A stretch of DNA of 64,000 bases from Marinobacterium weihaiense (GCF_019061305.1 NZ_JAHQZT010000011.1:1-64000); one strand, 5' to 3'. Positions 10,602-20,102 are shown, counted from the stretch's first letter. Program-made: numbers and translations. Notes: generated by a model not told the origin, from the letters alone.

Positions 10602-13600
10602 ATGCGCATACTTCAGATCCGTTTCAAGAACCTCAATTCACTGGCCGGAGAGTGGCAGATCGACCTGACCAACCCGGCCTATACCTCCGATGGCATTTTT
10701 GCCATCACCGGGCCCACCGGTGCCGGCAAGTCGACTCTGCTGGATGCCATCTGTCTGGCACTGTACGGCCGTACGCCGCGGCAGAACCGGGTCAATGCCA
10801 GTCAGAACGAAGTGATGTCGCGCCAGACCGGCGAGTGTTTTGCCGAGGTGGTCTTTGAAACCCCGCAGGGCCGCTGGTGCTGCCACTGGAGTCAGCACCG
10901 CAGCCGCAAGAAAGCCGATGGTGCCTTGCAGCAGCCCAAGCATGAGGTATCCGAAGCCGACAGTGGCAAGGTGCTGGTCACCAAGCTCAAGGATGTGGCC
11001 GATACTATCGAGAAGCTGACAGGCATGGATTTTGACCGCTTTACCCGCTCCATGCTGCTGGCGCAAGGCGGTTTTGCCGCCTTTCTGCAGGCGGATGCGG
11101 ATGCGCGGGCACCGATTCTGGAGCAGATCACCGGCACCTCCATCTACTCCGATATCTCCAAGGCGGTACATCAGCGCCGGGGTGAAGAAAAATCCAAACT
11201 GGAGCAGCTGAAAGCGGCCCAGTCCGGCCTGCAACTGCTGGATGAAGAGGAAGAAGCGACCCTGAGCCGCGAGCTGGCCGGCATCAATGAACAGGTGCAT
11301 CAACAGCAGGCACAGGTGGAGCAGCAGCAGAAACTGCTCAACTGGCGCCAGCAGCTGGACCAGGAACAGCAACAGCGGCAGCAACTGGAACAGCAGCAAC
11401 AACAGCTGAACACAGAAATACAGGCATTTGCGCCCGAGCAGCAGCGTCTGGAACAGGCACAACGGGCTGATGCACTGCGGCCTGAATATGAGCCCCTGCG
11501 CCAGCGTCGCCGGGATCTGTATGCGGCTCGGCAGACGCTGGCGGGGTTGCAGGCCCAGGTCCCGGCACTGGAACAGGTGCTGCAGCAGGCTCAGGCAGGG
11601 TTCAGCCGGGCGCAACAGCATCAGCAGCAGGCCCTGGCAGAGTTGGAACGTCACCAGCCGCTGATCAAAGAATTGCGTGAGCAGGACTACGGCATCAGGC
11701 TCAAACGCAACGCGTTGCAGCAGTTGCGTGCCCAGCTGCCGGCGGAACTGCTGCAGGGGCCATCCCCCGACCCTGATCGGCTGCAGGTGGCGATGCAGCA
11801 AACCCAGACCGAGCTGGCCGAGGTGTTGAACGGCACCAGCCGTGAAGTGCTGCAGGACCAGCAGGCCGAGGTGAAAACCCGCGGCGAGCAGTTGGGTGAG
11901 TTGAAAAATCTGGTCGCGCAAGCGGAAGAGCATCGACAGTCGCAGCAGACACTGGCTCAGGCGCAGGAGGTCCTGACGCAGCAGGAACAGGCGCTGGGCC
12001 AGCAACTTGCACACCAACAGCAACAGGTTGACGGGCTCCAGCGTGAATATAAGGATCTGTTGCAGATCCAGCGGCTGGCCGAACGGATCGCCAGTCTGGA
12101 ACAGCAGCGCCATGAGCTGGAACCGGGTAAGCCCTGTCCTCTGTGTGGCTCGGAAGAACACCCTTGGCACAACGAGCAGCCACCTGAGCTGAGCGAAGAA
12201 AAAGCGCGTTTGCTGCAGGTAGAGCAGCAACTGGCCGAGCAACAAAAGCAGCTGCAACAAACCGAAGTCGAACGTGCCCGTGTGACCAGCCAGCTGCAAG
12301 GTCATCAGGCCCGTGTGCAGGAGCTGACGCACACACTGGCCCAGCTACAGGCGCCGATGGATGCCTGCCTGCAGGCGCTGGCGTGGGCCTCTTGCCCTAC
12401 ATCGGCTGAAGTAGCGCAGGCACATCTCGACGCCCGTGAGACATGGAAACAGCTGCAGCAGCAACTGCAACGAATCGACAGTCTGCAGGCCGATCAGCAA
12501 CGTCAGCACGCAGAGCAACAGCGTCTGCAGCAGCGTCTGGCCGTCGATGCACATCAGGCTGAGTTGGATCGCCTGCAGCAGCAACGGACCGAACTGTCAT
12601 CCGAGCCGGATGCGGAGGCCTGGGAAAGCCGTCTGAAAAGAGCCTGCGAACAGGCACGCAGTGCTCAAGAACGTGCACAAACCGAGGTCTATCGCCATGA
12701 ACAGGCGCTTAATCAGCGCCGGCAGCAGATCAGCGATGCCGCGGTCGCCGAGCAGCGCCTGCAGCAGGAAACCGAGCAGATGGAAGCCGCCTTCATCCAG
12801 ACGCTGGCCCTGAGCCGATTTGAGGATGAGGCCGTGCTGCAGGCTGCCTTGCTGCCGCCGGATCAGTTGCACCGTCTGCGCCTGCAGCAGGAGGCCTTGA
12901 ATAATCGTGCCGCCGAACTCAAGGCGCTGTATGCCCGTTGCGAACAGGCGCTGGTCCTGTTGCAGCAACAAGCCCTGACTACTGAAGTGGCTGCGCAACT
13001 GAATGAAACCTTGCAACATCTGCAGGCGCAACATGCCCGCTTGCTGGAGCAGCGCGGCAGCCTGCAGCGGGCGCTGGATGACAATACGCGGAAAAAAGCG
13101 CAGTTCGGTGAGCAGCAGCAGGCGATCGAAGCCCGGCAGCGCGAGCTGACGCGCTGGGAAACCTTGCACGAACTGATCGGTTCGGCCGACGGCAAGAAAT
13201 TTCGCAATTTTGCCCAAGGGCTAACGTTCGAACTGATGGTCGGCCATGCCAATCACCAGCTGCAGAAAATGTCGGATCGCTACCTGTTGGTACGCGATGT
13301 TGATCAGCCGCTGGAGTTGAACGTGATCGACAACTATCAGGCCGGTGAAATCCGTTCCACCAAGAACCTGTCCGGCGGGGAGAGCTTCCTCATCAGCCTG
13401 GCATTGGCGCTGGGCCTCTCCGGCATGGCCAGCCGCAACGTGCGCGTGGACTCGCTGTTTCTGGATGAAGGTTTTGGCACCCTGGATGAAGAGGCGCTAG
13501 AAACGGCGCTGGATACCCTGTCAGGCCTGCAGCAGGAGGGCAAGCTGATCGGGGTGATTTCCCATGTACAGGCCTTGAAGGACCGCATCGGTACCCGGAT

Positions 13601-13667
13601 CGAAGTGCAGTCGACCCAAGGGGGACGCAGCCGCATCAGCGGTCCGGGCTGCCGGTCGCTCGGCTAG
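10602..13667 (+). CDS. sbcC: Exonuclease subunit SbcC (Rad50-like ATPase)
   Basis: SMC-type ATPase that pairs with SbcD. 1021 residues. Walker A GPTGAGKST at 37-45, Q-loop region FTRSMLLAQGGFAAFLQ, and a long Gln-rich coiled coil. The zinc hook CPLC is at 512-515, almost exactly midway. Then comes the second coil and the C-terminal lobe with NLSGGESFLISLALALGLS, Walker B LFLDEGFGTLDEEAL and a final HVQAL motif. All catalytic features are present. The start at 10602 gives the canonical MRILQIRFKNLNSL; the ribosome site is weak. The coding strand is rich in CAG, which makes long meaningless ORFs on the opposite strand. Confidence 0.95.
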   Translation: MRILQIRFKNLNSLAGEWQIDLTNPAYTSDGIFAITGPTGAGKSTLLDAICLALYGRTPRQNRVNASQNEVMSRQTGECFAEVVFETPQGRWCCHWSQHRSRKKADGALQQPKHEVSEADSGKVLVTKLKDVADTIEKLTGMDFDRFTRSMLLAQGGFAAFLQADADARAPILEQITGTSIYSDISKAVHQRRGEEKSKLEQLKAAQSGLQLLDEEEEATLSRELAGINEQVHQQQAQVEQQQKLLNWRQQLDQEQQQRQQLEQQQQQLNTEIQAFAPEQQRLEQAQRADALRPEYEPLRQRRRDLYAARQTLAGLQAQVPALEQVLQQAQAGFSRAQQHQQQALAELERHQPLIKELREQDYGIRLKRNALQQLRAQLPAELLQGPSPDPDRLQVAMQQTQTELAEVLNGTSREVLQDQQAEVKTRGEQLGELKNLVAQAEEHRQSQQTLAQAQEVLTQQEQALGQQLAHQQQQVDGLQREYKDLLQIQRLAERIASLEQQRHELEPGKPCPLCGSEEHPWHNEQPPELSEEKARLLQVEQQLAEQQKQLQQTEVERARVTSQLQGHQARVQELTHTLAQLQAPMDACLQALAWASCPTSAEVAQAHLDARETWKQLQQQLQRIDSLQADQQRQHAEQQRLQQRLAVDAHQAELDRLQQQRTELSSEPDAEAWESRLKRACEQARSAQERAQTEVYRHEQALNQRRQQISDAAVAEQRLQQETEQMEAAFIQTLALSRFEDEAVLQAALLPPDQLHRLRLQQEALNNRAAELKALYARCEQALVLLQQQALTTEVAAQLNETLQHLQAQHARLLEQRGSLQRALDDNTRKKAQFGEQQQAIEARQRELTRWETLHELIGSADGKKFRNFAQGLTFELMVGHANHQLQKMSDRYLLVRDVDQPLELNVIDNYQAGEIRSTKNLSGGESFLISLALALGLSGMASRNVRVDSLFLDEGFGTLDEEALETALDTLSGLQQEGKLIGVISHVQALKDRIGTRIEVQSTQGGRSRISGPGCRSLG

Positions 13668-13726
13668 GCTGGCATTACCGGACCGGGGCTCTATGCTGAA
13701 GGGGGTATCCAACAGGGAGAGAAGCG

Positions 13727-14848
13727 ATGCAAACCCCATGGCGTCAGGTATTCTTGGCCGATGATGAGCCGCCCCGCTGGCAAGCTGTGCTGGAGCCGTT
13801 GCAGGCGGCACTGGGTGCACCGGAACCGAAACCGGAACAGGGGTTGGCCCAGTATCGGGCCTGTCAGCCCCGGCTGGCACGGGCGTTGTTGTCGCTGCAG
13901 CTGCCGGGCTGGCTGGTCAGCGAACTGATCAGTGATCACAATGACCGGTTGTATCGCCGCGCCATTGCCGAGGCAGTAGATGCCATGCAGGAGCAGGGCT
14001 GGGGCGAGCCGCCGATCGGGTTCTGTGTGTTGGTGATGGGGTCCGGCGGACGGCATGAAAGTCTGCTGCATCCTGATCAGGACAACGCCCTGATCCTGGA
14101 GGACTACCCGCCCGAGCGTCATGTCGAGATCGATGGCTGGTTCACCCAGCTGGCCGAGCGTTTTACGGCGGCGCTGGATGCCGCCGGCATTCCCTTCTGT
14201 CGGGGCTATGTGATGGCCTCGCAGCCGCTGTGGCGCAAGCCGGTCAGCGCATGGTGCGAACAGATGCGCCTATGGATGGCGACCCGACGGGTCAAACTGG
14301 TGCAGCTGTGCAATATCCTGTTCGACTTCAACCCCGTTTACGGTGATGAGGCGCTGGCGCATCGTCTCAGAGCGGCCATTCAGGCGCAGGTGCCGGACGC
14401 CGGGCTGTTCATGCACGAAATGGCGGAACTGCTGGATGAAGCCCCGGTTGCCCTGGACCGTTTTGACCGCCTGCGGGGGGATGGCGTGGAAGCACCGCAT
14501 CCGTATGCTATCAATCTCAAGCGTCAGGGGCTGCTACCGCTGACGGCATCCCTGCGTCTGCTGGCGTTGAAGCGTGGTTTGTCTGCCGTCGGTTCACGGC
14601 AAAGGCTGAGCGAACTGCACGCTATGCAGGCACTGACGGATGATCGTGCCTGGGGCTTGCAGCACGCATTCGAACATCTGATGCAGCTGCTGCTGGACGC
14701 TCAGCTGCACACCCATGAGGCCGGTGGGCAGCCGGATAACTGGCTGGACACGACGCGGCTGTGTGATGGCGAGCGTCGCCAACTGCAGTGGAATCTGCAG
14801 CAGATACAGGCCTTCCAGCGGCATGTTAAGCAGGTCAGAGCAGGGTGA
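13727..14848 (+). CDS. DUF294-type nucleotidyltransferase without CBS domains
   Basis: 373-residue cytosolic protein. Residues about 105-125 carry the nucleotidyltransferase signature GSGGRHESLLHPDQDNALI, with the DxD-like Asp pair, as in GlnD-related DUF294 proteins. The remainder matches the substrate-binding DUF294_C type (DLLDEAPVALDRF, HPYAINLKRQGLLPLTASLRLLAL). Relatives beside acetate-switch sensor genes usually carry N-terminal cyclic-nucleotide and CBS domains; here the first 100 residues are a short helical region instead. A good AGGGAGAG site precedes the ATG. Target protein unknown. The neighbouring minus-strand operon (15139-20483) probably shares its pathway. Confidence 0.8.
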   Translation: MQTPWRQVFLADDEPPRWQAVLEPLQAALGAPEPKPEQGLAQYRACQPRLARALLSLQLPGWLVSELISDHNDRLYRRAIAEAVDAMQEQGWGEPPIGFCVLVMGSGGRHESLLHPDQDNALILEDYPPERHVEIDGWFTQLAERFTAALDAAGIPFCRGYVMASQPLWRKPVSAWCEQMRLWMATRRVKLVQLCNILFDFNPVYGDEALAHRLRAAIQAQVPDAGLFMHEMAELLDEAPVALDRFDRLRGDGVEAPHPYAINLKRQGLLPLTASLRLLALKRGLSAVGSRQRLSELHAMQALTDDRAWGLQHAFEHLMQLLLDAQLHTHEAGGQPDNWLDTTRLCDGERRQLQWNLQQIQAFQRHVKQVRAG

Positions 14849-14899
14849 AATCACGCATATACGACTTGTAATGAGAATATGTTTCATTTATATTCTTGA

Positions 14900-14920
14900 G
14901 ATAAATGATAGCTATTCTCA
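14900..14920 (+). promoter_or_regulatory. Fur box upstream of bfd
   Basis: AAATGATAGCTATTCTCA with its flanks fits the 19-bp Fur consensus (GATAATGATAATCATTATC) with a few mismatches. It lies 20-40 bp before the bfd start. A second AATGA-N9-TCATT element at 14869-14889 may extend the site. This predicts iron-repressed expression, as for bfd in other bacteria. Confidence 0.75.
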
Positions 14921-14941
14921 CATGCAGGATGGAATGCGACG

Positions 14942-15154
14942 ATGATAGTCTGTATTTGCAAGCGGGTCAGTGACCGTGAAATCCGACGCCTGGTTGACGA
15001 GGGCGCCAGCTCTCTGGCCGATATCCGCCGCGAGACAGAACTGGGGACCCAGTGTGGCAAGTGCGCCTGTGAAGCCCGTCGCATCGTGCGTGAGCTCAAC
15101 GACAGCCAGAGTCCGCTGGCGGGTCTGGTCAATCTGGCTTACGAGTTGACCTGA
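14942..15154 (+). CDS. bfd: Bacterioferritin-associated ferredoxin
   Basis: 70-residue [2Fe-2S] protein that reduces bacterioferritin to release stored iron. The four cluster cysteines are visible as CIC (Cys4, Cys6) and CGKC (Cys38, Cys41), with the MIVCICKRVSDREIR family start. Length is normal. A Fur box lies directly upstream. The 3' end overlaps the stop of the convergent histidine kinase gene by 16 bp. The bacterioferritin gene itself is not adjacent. Confidence 0.95.
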   Translation: MIVCICKRVSDREIRRLVDEGASSLADIRRETELGTQCGKCACEARRIVRELNDSQSPLAGLVNLAYELT

Positions 15155-17880
15155 TCGGGACTGTCCTGTCGGGCCGGCAGTTCCAGTGCCAAGCAGGCGC
15201 CGCCCAGCTGCTGCGGCTCATCTACCCATAGCCGTCCGCCCAAGTGATTGATGATGCCGCGACTGATGGGCAGGCCCAAACCGGTGCCCTGCGGGCGATT
15301 GCCGCGGTTGTGGTCATCAATCTGATGAAACTTCTCGAATACCTTGTCCCGTTCCGCACTCACGATGCCCGGGCCGTTGTCCTCCACATCGACACGAAAG
15401 CGGTGCTTGACGGCCTGCAGCCGCATCAGTACCTGTGGCGTATCCGAGTCGGCAAACTTGCTGGCATTGTCCAGCAGATTGATCAGGACCTGCAGCAGAC
15501 GGTCCGGATCGGCCATGACCGGGCATGCCGTTTGTGGCAAAACCAGCTGCAGGCTGACCCGGCGTTGCAGGAACAGCTGGTCAACGGCATCCGCCGCCTG
15601 CTGGCACAGTTCAGACAGGTCGCAGGGGGCCGGGTGCAGAGTCATCCGGCCGGATTCGAGACGCGCCAGGTCCAAAATCTCTTCAATCAGCCTCGACAGT
15701 CGTTCACTTTCACGCACGATGATCTGTAAAAAATGCTGTTGCTGATCGGCTGACAGGTTGTCGGCATCGCTCAGAATCTCGGCAAAGGCTCGGATTGAGG
15801 TCAGTGGTGTACGCAGCTCATGACTAACCATGGCCACAAACTCGTCCTTGAGCCGATCGAGCTCGCGCAGGCGATCGTTGGCAGAGCGCAGTTCATGGCC
15901 GATTCGCTCCAGTTCGGCCGATTTCTGCTCCAGTCGGCGGTTGTATTCCAGTGTCTGCGACGTGGTATCCAGAATGCTCAGAATGGCAGCCATGTCCAGC
16001 GCCTCCCCCCTGACCACCGAGTTGATCAAAATGCGTGCCGTGGCACTGCCAAGCGCACCGGTCAGGCCCTGCTCGGCACGCGCAATCAGCGCTGGCGAAG
16101 CCGGGCTGTCATCGGTGGCAGCGGGCAGGCTGTCTGTAAATACACGCGCCGTTGCGGCCGTGCCCAGGTAGCGTTTCAACAGGCGGTAGAGTTCAAAGCG
16201 GCTGGCCTGACCCTGCCAGATGGCGGCCAGCTCCGCTTCCGGGCGCAAGGCCGTGGTGAACAGGGCGGCCTGGGTCTGTTCCATGTGGCTCTGGCGGCTG
16301 AACAACGAAATGCCCACCAGCAGGCTGATGTTGACCAGCATGCTCCAAAACAGCGCATGGGTGTAAATATCCCAGTCGTTCAGGCCGAACAGGGCGTAGG
16401 GCCGCAACGCTGTCCAGCCAAAGGGCCCCTGATCGATGAAATCGGTACTCATCCAGCCGGAGAGGGCAAAGCCGGGGATCAACAGTGTCCAGGCCCATAC
16501 CAGTGAACCAGCGATGAGGCCGGCGACCGCGCCGTTGCGACTGGCGCCGCGCCAGTAGAGGCCCAGCAGCAGAGGCGGTGCGAACTGGGCGGCTGCCGCA
16601 AAGGACACCAGGCCGATGGTCACCAGGCTGTAGGCCTCACCAATCAGTGCATGGTACAGGTAGCCGAGGATCAGGATCACTACGATGGCGATGCGGCGGA
16701 TGCCCAGTAACCAACCGGACAGGTCACGTGACGAATCCAGATGCAGGCGGCGCCAGCGCAACAGCAGGGGCATGACCAGCTGGTTGCTGACCATGGTGGA
16801 CAGGGCGATGGTTTCCACGATCATCATGCTGGTGGCCGCCGACAGCCCGCCGATGAATACCAGCAGTGGTAGCCAGGTCAACCCGGCCGACAGCGGCAGT
16901 GTGAGGACGAAATTGTCCGGCTCGCCGGTAGCGGTGCCGCCCATCAGTCCGGCCAGCGCAATGGGGATCACGAACAGGTTGATCAGCAACAGGTACAGCG
17001 GGAACAGCCAGCAGGCCCGGCGCAGGTGCTGTTCGTTGACGTTTTCGACCACCAGGACCTGAAACTGGCGTGGCAGGGTGATGAAAGCCAGGGTTGCCAG
17101 CACCAGCGTACCCACCCACCCCAGTGCGCCACCGGGAATCTGTTCCAGGCCGAATCGGCGTGCGGCTTCGGGCAGTGCGTCCCCGGCCTGTTGCAGCAAC
17201 GCCTCCGGCCCCGGGTAGAGCACGAAGCAGGTAAACAGGCCGACGGCGATGAAGGCAAACAGCTTGACCAGCGATTCAAAGGCTATGGCGGTGACCATGC
17301 CTTCGTGACGTTCGCTGGCATCCAGATGGCGTGTGCCGAACAGAATGATGAACACAGCCAGTACCAGCGCCACCCAAAACGCCTTGTCGTTCCAGAAATC
17401 ACTCAGCGACAGGGTCGGCAGCGCTTGGTCGGGGTACTCGGTTAGAATGCCATAGCTGACGGTAATGGCTTTCAGCTGCAGAGCGATATACGGCATGATG
17501 GCCAGCACGGCAATCAGTGCCACCAGCATGCCCAGTCCGCCGCTCTTGCCGTAGCGCGCACTGATGAAATCGGCGATGGAGGTGATGCGCTGGGCTCGGG
17601 CAATGCGAATCATCTTGCGCAGCACCAGCCAGCCACAGAGCATGGCAAGGGTCGGCCCCAAGTAGATCAGCAGGAAGCTCAGGCCGGTGGTGGCGGCACG
17701 GCCCACGCTGCCGTAGAAGGTCCAGGCGGTACAGTAGACGGCGATGGACAGGGCATAGATGGTGGGCGAATTGACCAGAGAGCGTCCCTGTTCAGCGCGG
17801 CGGTCGCCCCAGGCGGCAATGACAAACAGCAGCGCCAGGTAACTGAACGCAACGACCAGTACGCTCAGGTTAGTCTGCAT
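15139..17880 (-). CDS. CrbS-like SSS-STAC sensor histidine kinase
   Basis: 913-residue membrane sensor. Residues 1 to about 500 form a sodium:solute symporter domain with about 13 helices. Residues about 535-620 resemble the STAC linker domain (FELYRLLKRYLG; LGSATARILINSVVRGEALDM). A coiled coil leads to the HisKA domain with the phospho-accepting His687 in VSHELRTPL. The HATPase follows, with LLDNASKFA, DNGPGI and GTGLGL. There is no receiver domain. The architecture is that of CrbS/CbrA-type kinases; CrbS controls the acetate switch in Vibrio and Pseudomonas. It is last in an overlapping operon with a receiver, an exonuclease fusion and a small membrane protein. The acetate link is inferred from these neighbours. 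Confidence 0.85.
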   Translation of the reverse strand: MQTNLSVLVVAFSYLALLFVIAAWGDRRAEQGRSLVNSPTIYALSIAVYCTAWTFYGSVGRAATTGLSFLLIYLGPTLAMLCGWLVLRKMIRIARAQRITSIADFISARYGKSGGLGMLVALIAVLAIMPYIALQLKAITVSYGILTEYPDQALPTLSLSDFWNDKAFWVALVLAVFIILFGTRHLDASERHEGMVTAIAFESLVKLFAFIAVGLFTCFVLYPGPEALLQQAGDALPEAARRFGLEQIPGGALGWVGTLVLATLAFITLPRQFQVLVVENVNEQHLRRACWLFPLYLLLINLFVIPIALAGLMGGTATGEPDNFVLTLPLSAGLTWLPLLVFIGGLSAATSMMIVETIALSTMVSNQLVMPLLLRWRRLHLDSSRDLSGWLLGIRRIAIVVILILGYLYHALIGEAYSLVTIGLVSFAAAAQFAPPLLLGLYWRGASRNGAVAGLIAGSLVWAWTLLIPGFALSGWMSTDFIDQGPFGWTALRPYALFGLNDWDIYTHALFWSMLVNISLLVGISLFSRQSHMEQTQAALFTTALRPEAELAAIWQGQASRFELYRLLKRYLGTAATARVFTDSLPAATDDSPASPALIARAEQGLTGALGSATARILINSVVRGEALDMAAILSILDTTSQTLEYNRRLEQKSAELERIGHELRSANDRLRELDRLKDEFVAMVSHELRTPLTSIRAFAEILSDADNLSADQQQHFLQIIVRESERLSRLIEEILDLARLESGRMTLHPAPCDLSELCQQAADAVDQLFLQRRVSLQLVLPQTACPVMADPDRLLQVLINLLDNASKFADSDTPQVLMRLQAVKHRFRVDVEDNGPGIVSAERDKVFEKFHQIDDHNRGNRPQGTGLGLPISRGIINHLGGRLWVDEPQQLGGACLALELPARQDSPDQVNS

Positions 17881-18064
17881 CTCCGGTCTCCAGTATCAGC
17901 GCTGCCAGCAGGATCAGCCCACCCCAGATCAGGTATACGGTCAGCGGTAGCGCCGAGATGCCCCAATCGGTTGGATGATCGAACAGCAGCAACAGTGGCG
18001 GCGTGAATAGCAGCAGCGCCAGCAGGCTTAATGCGACCAGTCGACTGCTTCGGGTCGCTTTCAT
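17870..18064 (-). CDS. Small two-TM membrane protein of the CrbS-like operon
   Basis: 64 residues with two hydrophobic helices (about 9-27 and 38-57) and a short acidic C-terminus (ETGDAD). It starts on an ATGA overlap with the exonuclease-fusion gene and ends 11 bp inside the start of the SSS kinase. It is therefore coupled to both. Small membrane partners are common beside SSS transporters, so it may assist the SSS domain of the kinase. No named family was recognised. Confidence 0.75.
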   Translation of the reverse strand: MKATRSSRLVALSLLALLLFTPPLLLLFDHPTDWGISALPLTVYLIWGGLILLAALILETGDAD

Positions 18065-20100
18065 GCCGAGGCATCCTGTTCAATCCGACGCTGCAGGGCC
18101 AGGGCATCGCCCAGCGTATGGATGCCGCGGCTGGCCAGACGCGGCAGCAGCATCAGCAGCAGTTCGGCGGTCACGCGGGCATCCCCCAGGGCCGTATGGC
18201 GAGTGCCGGGCGGAAACTGCAGCTGGAAGCGTTCGGCCAGTGCGTCCAGGCCATGGCCCTCGAGGCTCGGGTCAAGTGCGCGGGACAGCAGCAGAGTATC
18301 CAGCACCGGCATGCCGAAGGCGGGATGATCCGTACCGGTTGCCAGTTGCAGTGCCAGCAGGTCAAAAGCGGCGTTGTGCGCCACCAGCACACCTTCACCC
18401 ACATACTGGCGGAAGCGGGGCAGCACGATCTCGATGGGGGGCGACTGGGCGACATCCGCATCGGTCAGGCCATGGATGGCGGTGCTCTGCGCCGGAATGG
18501 CGCGGCCGGGGTTGACCCGCTGGTCGAAGCTGTCATCCGCCAGCAGGCGGCCATTGACGATGCGACAGCCGGCCAGGCTGATAATGGCATCGCCACCGCG
18601 CAGATCGAGGCCGGTGGTTTCCGTATCAAACACCACCATTTCCAGCTGCTGCAGTGGCCGTGTTGCCAGGTCTTCACCGGGCGGCGGCAGGTCGGCGATG
18701 CTGAAGTCGTGAAACTCCGGCCGGGCCGGTGGACGGACACGCGGCTGCATTCCGCGCGCGGAAGCGGGCAGTGGAAGGCGCAGACGGGGCTGCTGATCCG
18801 GCTGCTCCGAGGGCAGGGACCAGAGATCGGCACCGTGTTGCTCCAGCACATCTTCGATACGCGGTGACAGGGGCTCATCGAACAGAGGCAGGCGCCGCCA
18901 TTGCTGCAGTTGCTGCTCGTTGAGAGGCGCACCCCGCCAGCTCAGGTCCAGGTAGACACGGCGGTTGCCCAGCAGCACTTCCAGTTCCAGATGACGGATG
19001 TTTTGGGTATTGTGCAGCTGGCGAATCAGCTGTTGCAGCAGGGCCAGCAGGCCCGGGCCGTCAACCCGCATCCAGGCTGGTATGCCAACCGGCGTCAGTT
19101 CGATCCGTTGTGGCTTGAGCTGTGCCCTGAGTGCGTGGCACAGGTCATTGGACCAGGTTTCTTCGAGCATGGACTGGCTCAGCTGGTGGGCCTCGACCAG
19201 CCGCGTGAGCTGTTCGACCTGTCCGGCCAGTGCCTGGCTTTCCTGGTGTATGGCCCGCTCCAGACGTTGTTGCAGGTCGAGATTGTCCTGCACCTGCAGC
19301 AGTGCATCCGTGGCACTGTTGAGGCTGCCGCAATGGCCTCGCAGGCGGGGCAGCAGCTGGGCCAGCGTACGGCGCCAGCGCTGGTCGTGCTCCAGTGCCC
19401 GGGTGGTGTCATCCAGGGAGATCAGGGCCCCGCCCTGATCTCCGCCCAGGGCGCGAATCTGACAGCGCAGCCAGTGTTGTTCACCGGGCAGCAGCAGTTG
19501 CTGGGGCGTTCCCTCGTCGGGCAGGTGTTGCAGCGCCTCACTTAGGCTGGGGTGGGGCAGCAACAGACTCAACGGCTTGCCTAGCCCCAGGGCCGGGTGA
19601 TCATGAAACAGGGCCTGGGCGGCGGGATTGAACAGCAGCAGCCGCTGATGGCGGTCACAAATCAGCAGCGGCGTGTGCAATACCTGCAGCAGGGCTTCGA
19701 GCTGTTGTCGAATGCGGCTGGCGGTCAGGGCGCCTTGATCATGCGCATCCTGTACACGTGCCCGATCTCGGCGCCAGCCTTCACGGATATGGTCCAGGTC
19801 CGGCTGCAAGCCCTGCAACCAGCCTTCCAGGGGATAGTCGTGACGGGCATCCGGGCTGGCCACCAGCCGGGCCAGCAGAATCTGGAACTGGCGCAGTGGG
19901 CGGAACAGGCGCTTCTCCAGCCAGACCCCCGCCAGCAGGGCGAGGGCGGCGGGTGCCAAACACAGGCCCCATAGCAAAGCCCGTGGACCGACATCCGCAG
20001 GCACCGTACTTTCCAGCCAGATCAGTGCGGCCAGCCCCAGCAAGACGCACACGCCCGTGAGCAGCAACCAGAGGCCCAGCAGGTTCTGACGTGATGGCAT
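18061..20100 (-). CDS. Membrane-anchored PAS/degenerate kinase/DEDDh 3'-5' exonuclease fusion
   Basis: 679 residues. Two N-terminal TM helices (about 8-29 and 38-60) lead into a HAMP-like stretch. A PAS-like domain follows at about 150-235 (LLQVLHTPLLICDRHQRLLLFNP). Then comes a coiled, kinase-like region, about 240-440, that lacks a recognisable HisKA histidine and N/G boxes. The C-terminal 190 residues are a DnaQ-type exonuclease: DTETTGLD with Asp492 and Glu494, STAIHGLTDADV, VAHNAAFDLLAL, and HTALGD for the DEDDh His/Asp. All catalytic residues look present. Such exonuclease genes occur in acetate-switch clusters. What substrate a membrane-tied, sensor-linked exonuclease acts on is unknown. 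Confidence 0.8.
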   Translation of the reverse strand: MPSRQNLLGLWLLLTGVCVLLGLAALIWLESTVPADVGPRALLWGLCLAPAALALLAGVWLEKRLFRPLRQFQILLARLVASPDARHDYPLEGWLQGLQPDLDHIREGWRRDRARVQDAHDQGALTASRIRQQLEALLQVLHTPLLICDRHQRLLLFNPAAQALFHDHPALGLGKPLSLLLPHPSLSEALQHLPDEGTPQQLLLPGEQHWLRCQIRALGGDQGGALISLDDTTRALEHDQRWRRTLAQLLPRLRGHCGSLNSATDALLQVQDNLDLQQRLERAIHQESQALAGQVEQLTRLVEAHQLSQSMLEETWSNDLCHALRAQLKPQRIELTPVGIPAWMRVDGPGLLALLQQLIRQLHNTQNIRHLELEVLLGNRRVYLDLSWRGAPLNEQQLQQWRRLPLFDEPLSPRIEDVLEQHGADLWSLPSEQPDQQPRLRLPLPASARGMQPRVRPPARPEFHDFSIADLPPPGEDLATRPLQQLEMVVFDTETTGLDLRGGDAIISLAGCRIVNGRLLADDSFDQRVNPGRAIPAQSTAIHGLTDADVAQSPPIEIVLPRFRQYVGEGVLVAHNAAFDLLALQLATGTDHPAFGMPVLDTLLLSRALDPSLEGHGLDALAERFQLQFPPGTRHTALGDARVTAELLLMLLPRLASRGIHTLGDALALQRRIEQDASA

Positions 20101-20102
20101 GG

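Noticed and set aside
10638..12332. Long leucine-rich minus-strand ORF opposite sbcC
   Set aside because: Arises because the sbcC coiled coil is rich in CAG/CAA codons; sbcC motifs are intact on the plus strand.
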